Positions 1-6,785 of a DNA stretch of 21,223 nt are shown piece by piece (the first letter of the stretch is position 1; each line of letters opens with the position of its first letter). The notes under the pieces were generated by a model that saw only the letters and a program-made list of their open reading frames with translations, ran no database searches and was not told the DNA's origin. Where the stretch lies: positions 1 through 21,223 of the forward strand of contig MGQK01000080.1 of NCBI GenBank assembly GCA_001797815.1, read 5' to 3'. The DNA comes from Deltaproteobacteria bacterium RBG_13_61_14 (GTDB lineage Bacteria > RBG-13-61-14). The position numbers and the translations under genes were made by a program.

Positions 1-157
1 ATAGCTTTGGCGACGGAGCGGGGGTCTGGGGGACTGGTCCCCCGGATCACCCTAAGCGAGGAGGAGCCGGTCGGGATGGTGCGGGTCATCAAACTATCAG
101 TTTGAAAAGATTGAAGATAAAGGCCATGAGAACTACACGCTAACCCACAAAATCTAA
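1..157 (+). pseudogene. Possible frameshifted 3' end of an unrecognised gene
   Basis: Frame 1 is open from the window edge to a TGA at 103-105 and reads like protein (it contains ITLSEEEPVGMVRVIK). Just before that stop, frame 2 takes over with a coding-like tail (YQFEKIEDKGHENYTLTHKI) ending at TAA 155-157. Joining the two with a one-base shift near position 94 gives a plausible continuous C-terminus. I do not recognise the family. It could be a degraded gene end, an assembly error, or chance open frames in a short stretch. The upstream part lies outside the window. Confidence 0.25.
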
Positions 158-378
158 AGAGGAGCCCCTTTTAAAACCTTTGATTTTACGAGTTATGTTG
201 TAGTAGTGAATACTTGCAGATTTTTTGATTGATTCCAGTCATTTTAAACACTTATGGGAATCAATGCTTCTATGGACCACCATTCATGTCACACACCCAT
301 CCGCCAGGACAGCGGACCGAGAATTCAGCTCCGGGACCGGTGGACTCCCGTGCCTTTCGCGGCCTGGAAAAAAAGTCT
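158..378. other. AT-rich intergenic stretch, no gene seen
   Basis: About 220 bases between the end of the possible gene remnant and the stop codon of the minus-strand methyltransferase. It is clearly more AT-rich than the flanking coding DNA up to about position 300. The short plus-strand frames here have no convincing ribosome binding site or protein character. I see no clear terminator hairpin for the methyltransferase gene; a run of A at 368-374 gives its transcript a U-run just after the stop, but without a convincing stem. Confidence 0.4.
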
Positions 379-2505
379 TCAGGCGTCCGGCTCGGTCAAG
401 GATTTCTGGATCCGCGCAAAAGCCTTCTCCTCCAAGCCGTAAAGCTGGGCCACCCGGCGCTCGATGGCCGTATCCAGTTCCGGCTCCGCCGCCTCTCCCG
501 CCTGGAGTCTCCGCTCCACCGCCTCCACCAGTTGCCGGTGCTGCTCGAAATGGGCCGCGTCGCGCCGGCGCAGGGCCGGGATAGGCAGGCGGTCGAGATG
601 GGCCTTTCTGAGCTGGGGCGAGACGCCGGGCCTTTCGGCCAGGCGGAAGCGGTAATAGAAGCTCATCACCCGGGAGTTAAGGATGCCGAGGAAGTAGCGG
701 AGGTCGTAGCCGCGGCATAAGCGGCGCTCGCGCAGGTGCAGGAAGTAGAGCGACTGCTCGACCAGGTCGCCCGAGTCATCCAGGGTGGCGGCGAGCCTCG
801 CTCCGGTCTTCCGCACCAGGATGCGGTCGCGCCGGGTGAGCTTCTGGAGCTTGCGCGTGCCCCCGGCCAAGTTGCGCGCGGTGAATTCCAGGTAGCTCTT
901 GCCCTGCCGGAAATAGCGGTGCACGTGCTCGCCCCGCACCACGCCCCGCTGGGCCGGGGACTGGCGATGGGCGAAGAGCTTTCCGGGCCGGGCGATCAGG
1001 CCCACGCCCGACTCGAGGAATTCGCCGAGCGGCTTCTTGCCCGCGGCCTCGATCTTTTTCAGGATCGGCTCGAGCTCAAGCTCCCGCGGCTTGCGCTTGG
1101 CGGCGAATTCCGGGGCGCAGAACTGGCGCAGGGGCAAGGAGGACGTGCGTCCCTTGGCATCGCTGACCTTGATGGCATAAGTCTTGCGGGGCCGGGCGGT
1201 CTTTTTGAAGCGGTAGCAGACCGTGGCCGTGGGCACGCCCGGGAAAGGCTCGCCGTAATGCAGGTTCAAGACCTCGCCCTGCTCTCGCAGGAAGCGGCGC
1301 AGGCCCGCGAACTGAGGGCTACTGACCATTCGCGCCGGCACCAGGAAAGCCTGGATCCCTTCCGGGGCCAGGAACTCGAGCGAACGGCGGAGATAAAGCT
1401 CGAACAGGCTGGGCCGGGAAGAGCTCGCCTGGTATCGGCGGATCAGGTAGGCCACCACTTCCGGCGGGTAACCCGGCCGCCGGCGCTTGCCCTTGAGCGC
1501 GGCCCAGGGAGGATTGCCCACCACCGCGCTGAACCCGCCCCGGCTCAGCACCCGGCCAAAGCCCTGCTCCGGGTCCGACCAAAAAAAAGGCTGGATCTTG
1601 GGCCTGCCGCCGGCCCGGAACAAGTCCTCTTGCAAGGCAATGGTCCGGTCCACTAGGCCGTCGCCCGAACGCAAGTTCGAAAGGAGCGCCCGGCCGGGCG
1701 GGATCGTCCCCTGAAGCAGACTCTCCCCTTCCAGGAGGACCAGGAACAGGGCCCGCCGGGCCACGGCCAGGGCCTCTTCGTCCGCCTCCAATCCGAAGAG
1801 GTGTTCCCGGAAAAGCTCGAACCGGCGGACCGAGGAAAGGATCGGCCGTCCGGACGGCCCGAAAAAGAGCGGCGTGCGGGCGCGGAACGCCTCTTCCTCT
1901 TTCGCGATCATCCGCTTTAGCGCGCCGAGCAGGAAGAAGCCGGTGCCGCAGGCCGGGTCGAGCAGGGTGAAGGGCCGGCCGGGTTTAAGAAGCCAGGGGG
2001 CCAGGGCCCAATCAAGCAGGCGCTCCCGGATGGCCGCGGGCGTGTAAGAGCGGCCGGCCGAGCGGGAGCCCTGGGGCAGGATTTGGGCGAGCAGGCCGAG
2101 CAGGGCGATGGGCATGCCCTTGGGCCAGAACTTGCGCCGGTGCAGCTCGCGGTCCCAGGCGAGCAGCCGCTCTTTCCCGTCATCCAGATTGGAATAGAAA
2201 TCGGGATGAAAAAGGGGAAAGCCGACGCTTTTGTTCCACTCGGCCAGCAGCGCGGGGAGCCCCTCGGCATGGTCGGGAAAGAAGCGGGGCGGGAGCATCT
2301 CCCGGTCCTCGGCCAGCCGGAACCATACCAGGTCGGACACCCAGGTTTGGGCCATGGCCTGGCCGCTCTCCGGGGCGCCGGCTGGCGGCAGGACTGCGGC
2401 CAGTTGGCGGACGTGGCGGAGCGCGCGGCTTAAGACCCGCGAGGACGGGAGATCATAACGCTGGCCGGGATGACGCGGCAAGGAGAAGCCCCAGGGCGGT
2501 TTCAT
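379..2505 (-). CDS. N6-adenine DNA methyltransferase, Eco57I/TaqI type
   Basis: Predicted S-adenosylmethionine-dependent adenine methyltransferase that modifies DNA in the cytoplasm. SAM-binding motif I is DPACGTGFF at about residues 183-191, and the amino-methyltransferase motif IV is NPPW at about 331-334, inside VVGNPPWAALKGK. The C-terminal third (GYDLRYFLGILNSRVMSFYY and onwards) resembles the TaqI-like target-recognition domain. The 708-aa length is typical of type IIG-like enzymes, but I see no PD-(D/E)xK nuclease motif in the N-terminal 150 residues and no restriction gene next to it, so it looks like a solitary methyltransferase or one whose partner lies elsewhere. The ATG at 2505 was chosen. 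A TTG at 2550 would add 15 residues, but it lies inside the divergent promoter of the next gene and has no Shine-Dalgarno sequence. The family is clear; restriction activity is not shown. Confidence 0.85.
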   Translation of the reverse strand: MKPPWGFSLPRHPGQRYDLPSSRVLSRALRHVRQLAAVLPPAGAPESGQAMAQTWVSDLVWFRLAEDREMLPPRFFPDHAEGLPALLAEWNKSVGFPLFHPDFYSNLDDGKERLLAWDRELHRRKFWPKGMPIALLGLLAQILPQGSRSAGRSYTPAAIRERLLDWALAPWLLKPGRPFTLLDPACGTGFFLLGALKRMIAKEEEAFRARTPLFFGPSGRPILSSVRRFELFREHLFGLEADEEALAVARRALFLVLLEGESLLQGTIPPGRALLSNLRSGDGLVDRTIALQEDLFRAGGRPKIQPFFWSDPEQGFGRVLSRGGFSAVVGNPPWAALKGKRRRPGYPPEVVAYLIRRYQASSSRPSLFELYLRRSLEFLAPEGIQAFLVPARMVSSPQFAGLRRFLREQGEVLNLHYGEPFPGVPTATVCYRFKKTARPRKTYAIKVSDAKGRTSSLPLRQFCAPEFAAKRKPRELELEPILKKIEAAGKKPLGEFLESGVGLIARPGKLFAHRQSPAQRGVVRGEHVHRYFRQGKSYLEFTARNLAGGTRKLQKLTRRDRILVRKTGARLAATLDDSGDLVEQSLYFLHLRERRLCRGYDLRYFLGILNSRVMSFYYRFRLAERPGVSPQLRKAHLDRLPIPALRRRDAAHFEQHRQLVEAVERRLQAGEAAEPELDTAIERRVAQLYGLEEKAFARIQKSLTEPDA

Positions 2506-2514
2506 CCTTAGCAA

Positions 2515-2535
2515 AGTTGCTTCAAAAAGGCAACT
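2515..2535. promoter_or_regulatory. Inverted repeat upstream of the methyltransferase start
   Basis: AGTTGC and GCAACT are separated by nine bases, ten bases before the methyltransferase ATG and just downstream of the divergent promoter. In the mRNA it would form a six-base-pair hairpin; in DNA it could be an operator. Its function is inferred from position only. Confidence 0.35.
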
Positions 2536-2539
2536 CTGG

Positions 2540-2567
2540 TTGACTCGCAACCGGCTCGTGGTATAGT
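2540..2567 (+). promoter_or_regulatory. Sigma70-type promoter of the MshEN-domain gene
   Basis: TTGACT at 2540-2545 and TATAGT at 2562-2567 are separated by 16 bases, a near-consensus sigma70 promoter. Transcription would begin about 2574, giving a leader of roughly 48 bases that carries a GAGGAG ribosome binding site before the ATG at 2622. Confidence 0.7.
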
Positions 2568-2621
2568 GAGTCGAGGTTTTGCCCGGGTTTCGGATCCGAC
2601 CGGGCTCAAGTTGAGGAGATC

Positions 2622-4136
2622 ATGGCCAGGAAAAGACTCGGCGCTTTATTGGAAGAGCGGGGACTCATCAATGAATTCCAGTTGGTCGCGGCGCTCAGCC
2701 ACCAGCGCAAGTGGAAAGGCAAGCTGGGCAAGAGCTTGATTGAGCTCGGCTACCTGGAGGAACAGCAGCTTTACGAGGTGCTGGCCGCGCAGTTGGAGAT
2801 GACCCTGGTGGATCTCCGGGATCGAAAGATTCCTCCGGATATCCTCAACAAGATTTCGCGCAAAGAGGCCGAGGCGCTGAAAGCGGTCCCGGTGGAAATG
2901 AAAGAGGGCGAGCTCGTGGTGGCAGTGGCCGACGCGGAGCTGCCCGATCTGGAAGCCAAGCTGACCCAGGCCGCGGGCCAGCCGGTCAAGATGGTGCTGG
3001 GGCTGGAGAGCCTGATCGAGAACTGGATCGCGCTTATTTCGAAGATCCCGGTGGCCGCGGTCCAGCCGGTCAAGAAGGCGTTTATCCGCAACTCCAACGG
3101 GGATATCGAGCTGGCGCCGGACCACATTCAAGTCCAAACTTCTCCGCCGCCGGCAGAGCAAGCCCCGGCTCCGGTGGAGGCGGAACCCCCCGCGGAAAAG
3201 GCGGGGCCGGTGGCCTTGGATGAAGAGCCGGCTGAGCCGGAAACACCGCCCGCTCCCGCCGAGGAAGCCCAAGCACCCGAGCCGGAAATGGCGCCCCCCG
3301 GCCCGAAAGCGCCGGCCGCGGTCGTTGACCTGGAGGTCCCGGACCTGGACTTGCCTCCGCCTTCCCCCCCGCCGGCCGCGGTGCCGGCTCCGCCCTCCGA
3401 ACCGGCCGAGGACCTCTGGGCCATGCCAGAGGAAGCTTTGCCTCCCTCTCCGCCCGCGCCTGAACCCGCTCCAGCCCCGGAGCTTTCCCCCGAGGAATTG
3501 CCGCCACCCAGCCTTTTCGATTTGCCTCCTCCGCCCTCGCTGGAAGAGCCGCGAAAAGAGACGGCAGAAGAGCCTCCGGGCCAAGCAGAAGAACCGCCTC
3601 CTCCGCGCCCGGCAGAGGAACCCCTTTTATCAAAGCCGGCTGATCTCGACTTGTCACCGCCCGACTTGTCGCTGCTCGAAGAAATTCCCTTGCCGGATGA
3701 TGAGATCGAAGAGATCGCACTACCGGAAACGGAGCCGGCTCCGCCCTTGGATCAACTCACGCCTCCTCCTCTGGAGGACCTTTCCCCGCCTTCCTTCACC
3801 TCGCCGGAAACCCTAACCCCTTCTCCAACTGAAAAACCGGCCGCGCCGCCTCCGGCCTCTCTAGAAGAAGAACCTATTCCTTTGGAAGACCGCGAGCCAT
3901 TAAGAGAGCCTTCTGCTCCGATCGAGGGATTGGTCACCGAGGACGTGAAAGCCGAGAGAGTGGGCTTCCAGGAAGAGATCCGCAAGGTTCACGAGGCCAA
4001 AGAGGAGAAGCCGGCCGAGTCCGGGCTGGATATAGTCTTCCAGGAATATCTGGAGGGCCGGGTGAAAAAGCTGGAAGAAGAAGTCCGCCAGCTCCGGGAA
4101 ATGATCGAGGACTTGATGCTCAAAGTCAAACGCTGA
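2622..4136 (+). CDS. MshEN (c-di-GMP-binding type) domain protein with proline-rich linker
   Basis: The N-terminus (about residues 5-150) is an MshEN/GspE-N domain as found in type II secretion and type IV pilus ATPases. Two 24-residue motifs are visible: RLG..LLEERGLI....L..AL..Q at 5-28 and KLG..LIELGYL....L..VL..Q at 34-57, separated by five residues, the spacing known for the c-di-GMP-binding motifs of MshE. The ATPase domain that normally follows is absent. Residues about 175-430 are an extremely Pro/Glu/Ala-rich, probably disordered linker, and the last 35 residues (EYLEGRVKKLEEEVRQLREM) form a coiled coil. No signal peptide or membrane segment is seen. The start is fixed by GAGGAG seven bases upstream and by the promoter at 2540. 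It probably links a nucleotide second messenger to a partner bound by the coiled coil (inference). Its neighbours do not reveal that partner. Confidence 0.85.
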   Translation: MARKRLGALLEERGLINEFQLVAALSHQRKWKGKLGKSLIELGYLEEQQLYEVLAAQLEMTLVDLRDRKIPPDILNKISRKEAEALKAVPVEMKEGELVVAVADAELPDLEAKLTQAAGQPVKMVLGLESLIENWIALISKIPVAAVQPVKKAFIRNSNGDIELAPDHIQVQTSPPPAEQAPAPVEAEPPAEKAGPVALDEEPAEPETPPAPAEEAQAPEPEMAPPGPKAPAAVVDLEVPDLDLPPPSPPPAAVPAPPSEPAEDLWAMPEEALPPSPPAPEPAPAPELSPEELPPPSLFDLPPPPSLEEPRKETAEEPPGQAEEPPPPRPAEEPLLSKPADLDLSPPDLSLLEEIPLPDDEIEEIALPETEPAPPLDQLTPPPLEDLSPPSFTSPETLTPSPTEKPAAPPPASLEEEPIPLEDREPLREPSAPIEGLVTEDVKAERVGFQEEIRKVHEAKEEKPAESGLDIVFQEYLEGRVKKLEEEVRQLREMIEDLMLKVKR

Positions 4137-4197
4137 ATCAAGACCTGAAGCCGAAGCGCGGAAATTGAGAAGATGGTGCCAGGCACTGACTTATGAC

Positions 4198-5196
4198 TTA
4201 TAGCATGTCTTCGATCATCCGCCCGACCGCCTTGACCATTTCCTCTTCCACCTCCGGCGCCCAGCCCACCGGCGAGGCATACTGGGTCTGGATCACCTCG
4301 GCCTGGTAAGCCTTGATCTCCACCAGCCGGCGCGTGGGGATATAAAGGTTGTGCTCGCCCATGTAAGCCGTAACCAGGATCGGCGTTTTGTCCCGGAAGG
4401 CCTGCTTGATCGCCAAGCCAATCGGCGCGCAGACCTCGCCCTGCATGGCCACGAACAGGAGCGGCCCGATCTTCGCCACGATTGCTTCCTCGTAGCGGCT
4501 AGGGAACTCGCGCGGCTCGGGCAGCTCCTGGACCAGGAAGCCGTCGTCGGTGCAGATCCGGTCCGCAGTGGTGGTGGGAAAGGGAATATTCTGCGCGTAA
4601 TGTTGAAGCAGGTTCCGGACCCAGTTGGTCGGCCGGTCCTGCTCCGGGTAAGGGACCAAGCCGATGTCGGTCGGAATCTTCTCCTTCTTCACTAATTTCT
4701 GCGCTTCCTCCAGCGAGAGCGGCGGCTGGAGCGGCAACGCAATCACCTGCAGCCGAGCCGCCAGCGCTCCGGTCACGTCCCGCATCGGCCCGGCCGCAAT
4801 CGCCAGCACCGCGTCGGCCAGCTCACGCGCCGACTTCTTGACCGTGCGGAGCGTGCCCCACATCACCAGGCCGTTGCCCACGAACTGGTCGCCGCCGGCC
4901 CCGTCCGAGTAAAGCGCCAGGCCGGCCGGCAACCGCTTCTCCACCTCTTCCACCGCGTAGCCGGGATGGCCGACCTCGATCATGCTGAAAGAAGCCTGGA
5001 GCGGGTGGCTGGCCTGGGTGAAATAAAGCGCCGCCACTTCCTCGCCCCGCATCACCTTGAGCACCTGGACCTCGTTGTCAATCGGCTTGCCCCGCCAGCC
5101 GTAGATCGAAGGATAGCGCGGGTCGCTCCGGATAAAATCGCCGGGACCGTAACCGAACAAGACCTTGACCGGGCCTTGCTCGCGGGCGATCGCCTC
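4198..5196 (-). pseudogene. C-terminal part of neutral ceramidase-like gene, downstream of an in-frame amber codon
   Basis: This segment continues in exactly the same frame as the 5197-5628 fragment, after a TAG at codon 144. It encodes 332 further residues without another stop (EAIAREQGPVKVLFGYGPGD and onwards), ending at TAA 4198-4200. With the N-terminal part it makes a 476-codon gene of the neutral/alkaline non-lysosomal ceramidase N-terminal-domain family, about the length of the short environmental members that lack the usual C-terminal domain. No good start exists here on its own: the nearest TTG is at 5160, about 35 bases from the TAGGAGG that surrounds the stop. It is therefore a broken gene, a read-through product or an assembly error. 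The protein character is well preserved, so any damage is recent. Confidence 0.7.
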
Positions 5197-5199
5197 CTA
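5197..5199 (-). other. In-frame amber codon inside the ceramidase-like gene
   Basis: The codon series reads ATC-TAG-GAG-GCG, and a single C-to-T change from CAG (Gln) would create it. It is the only stop in a 476-codon frame. It forms TAGGAGG, a Shine-Dalgarno-like string, but no usable start codon follows at normal spacing. No other recognised gene in the window ends in TAG. Confidence 0.75.
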
Positions 5200-5628
5200 G
5201 ATCAGGCCGAAGATGCGGTCGGCGAGCCAGCGGCCGTAAGCGAAGTTGGCGGGCACGATTTGGATGGGCGCGGCGTGGTTATGGGTGGCGAGGAGGAGGA
5301 GGTAAGCGGGGTCAATGCCGAGCTCGCGGAGACAGCGGGAGCGGAGGATGGGCGTGGCCACGTCCAGGCAGTTGAGGTCATAGGTGACGAGGACGAGCTT
5401 GTGAAGGCCGTCGTCGAGCACCAGCACCCGGGCGTAAATATCATGCTCCACGCCCTTGGCCTTTACGCCCATGACCGTGATCCGGCCTTTCGGGTCCGCC
5501 GGCGTGATCACGCCTTTGGCGGTGCCGGCTTTGAGCTCGATAGCCCCGGCGGGCCAAGCGATTACAACCGCGCATAAGACCAGCAGGGCCAAGCCCGCAT
5601 TTTGCCAACCTTTCATCCGTGCTGCCAT
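5197..5628 (-). CDS. Neutral/alkaline ceramidase-like protein, N-terminal part
   Basis: The 143 residues begin with a signal peptide (GLALLVLCAVVIAWPAGA) and then the start of a neutral/alkaline non-lysosomal ceramidase-type domain: LKAGTAKGVITPADPKGR, a DLNCLD segment, and ATHNHAAP, which matches the family's metal-binding ATHTHSGP-like motif. Full enzymes hydrolyse ceramide or related amides outside the cytoplasm; the substrate here is unknown. Translation stops at TAG 5197-5199, but homology continues in frame down to 4198. The start is supported by GAGGAAG seven bases upstream of the ATG. It lies 59 bases behind the ankyrin gene on the same strand and may share its transcript. Confidence 0.75.
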   Translation of the reverse strand: MAARMKGWQNAGLALLVLCAVVIAWPAGAIELKAGTAKGVITPADPKGRITVMGVKAKGVEHDIYARVLVLDDGLHKLVLVTYDLNCLDVATPILRSRCLRELGIDPAYLLLLATHNHAAPIQIVPANFAYGRWLADRIFGLI

Positions 5629-5687
5629 TTTTACTTCCTCTTATTAAATGGTTAAGTTGAAGACTTACCTTTTCAAAGCCTTGGCAT

Positions 5688-6785
5688 TCATTCAGTTCCA
5701 CCATGCTGACGAAGAATGTCTGCTACCTCTCCACGATTAAAATTTAGCGCAAAACGTAATGGTGTTTTACCCTGATCGTCTCTCGCGTTAATTTCTGCTC
5801 CTTTCATAATCAAGAGCTTAATAACCTCCTTACTTAAGCCAGCTCTCCTTGAAGCCCAATGAAGAGGAGTGTAATTATGATCACTTTGCGCGTTGACATT
5901 TGCGCCATTGGCAATCAACAATTGAACAATCTTCAAGTGGCCTTCCGATACTTTTTCCCAATTACCTCCACCTGCCGCGCGATGAAGTGCCGTAAAATGA
6001 TTGTAGTCCTCAGCCTCTATTATCGCACCATGAGCGATTAAAACTTTAGCGACTTCAAAGTTTCCTGACTGAGCGGCAAGATGAAGAGGCGTTTCCAACC
6101 ATTTATAACTTTTTGAATTTATATTTGCGCCCTTTGAGATCAAGAGTTCAGCTATTGGCTTATCTCCTTTCATTGCGACCATATGTATTGGTGCATACCC
6201 AGATGGGGATGCAAAATTTATATCTGCACCATGGGCTAGAAGAATTTCTATCCAGTCCCATTGCTTCCTTTGAAGAGCCCAAACAAGAGGAGGATTGAAA
6301 TCCTTATCCACGGCAGGGCTCAAATGTGCGCCTGAAGAAAGCAATAACAGCGCCGTATCTTTATGAAAATTGGTCAGGGCAATATCGAAAGGAGTTCTAC
6401 CTTCCCCGTTTCGCACATCTAGCTCTGCACCGTGATCAATCAGCAATTTTGCAACTTTTGTCTCCCCATTTAATGCTGCACAATGCAAAGGAGTTGCCTT
6501 GCTTTTATCCGTTTTGGCATTGACATCAGCTCCTAAGCTTAGAAGTAGCTCAACATACCTCTCATCTCCCATCGCAGCAACTTGATGCAAGGGCATAGAA
6601 CCATTCCAATATTTTGAGTTTGCTAATTTCGGGTTATTAGAAAGAAGGGCCATGGCTTCCCTGTATCTCTCGTTTTCTATTGCCTCATATAATTGATCGC
6701 TCTTATTCTTACAGGCATTATTGAATAGAAACAATAATATCAACAGGACGATGATTACCTGCTTAGCTTTTATTTTTCTTATCAT
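5688..6785 (-). CDS. Ankyrin-repeat protein with lipoprotein-like signal
   Basis: A 365-aa exported protein. Residues 1-25 carry basic residues, a strong hydrophobic run and a Cys (FLFNNAC), an imperfect lipobox since Asn replaces Leu at -3. Residues about 64-365 hold nine ankyrin repeats (repeated TPLHxAAxxG and LLIxxGAxxN); the seventh has an eight-residue insertion around WEKVSEGH. Ankyrin repeats bind proteins, so an envelope adaptor or inhibitor role is plausible; no catalytic domain is seen. The ATG at 6785 overlaps the TGA of the upstream GH2 gene as ATGA and has GGGGAAAG upstream, so it is preferred over a longer frame reaching 6923 inside the GH2 gene. The gene is strikingly AT-rich compared with its neighbours, which suggests recent acquisition despite the tight coupling. 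Confidence 0.85.
   Translation of the reverse strand: MIRKIKAKQVIIVLLILLFLFNNACKNKSDQLYEAIENERYREAMALLSNNPKLANSKYWNGSMPLHQVAAMGDERYVELLLSLGADVNAKTDKSKATPLHCAALNGETKVAKLLIDHGAELDVRNGEGRTPFDIALTNFHKDTALLLLSSGAHLSPAVDKDFNPPLVWALQRKQWDWIEILLAHGADINFASPSGYAPIHMVAMKGDKPIAELLISKGANINSKSYKWLETPLHLAAQSGNFEVAKVLIAHGAIIEAEDYNHFTALHRAAGGGNWEKVSEGHLKIVQLLIANGANVNAQSDHNYTPLHWASRRAGLSKEVIKLLIMKGAEINARDDQGKTPLRFALNFNRGEVADILRQHGGTE

Noticed and set aside
28-43. GGGGGAC/GTCCCCC hairpin as a terminator
   Set aside because: No T run follows on either strand, and it lies in open coding-like sequence.
736-1656. Plus-strand frame opposite the methyltransferase
   Set aside because: Low-complexity shadow of a gene with intact motifs.
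4176-4200. GTGCCAGGCAC palindrome and GACTTAT tandem copy after the MshEN gene
   Set aside because: It resembles common dispersed intergenic strings, but there is no second copy in the window and no T run for a terminator.
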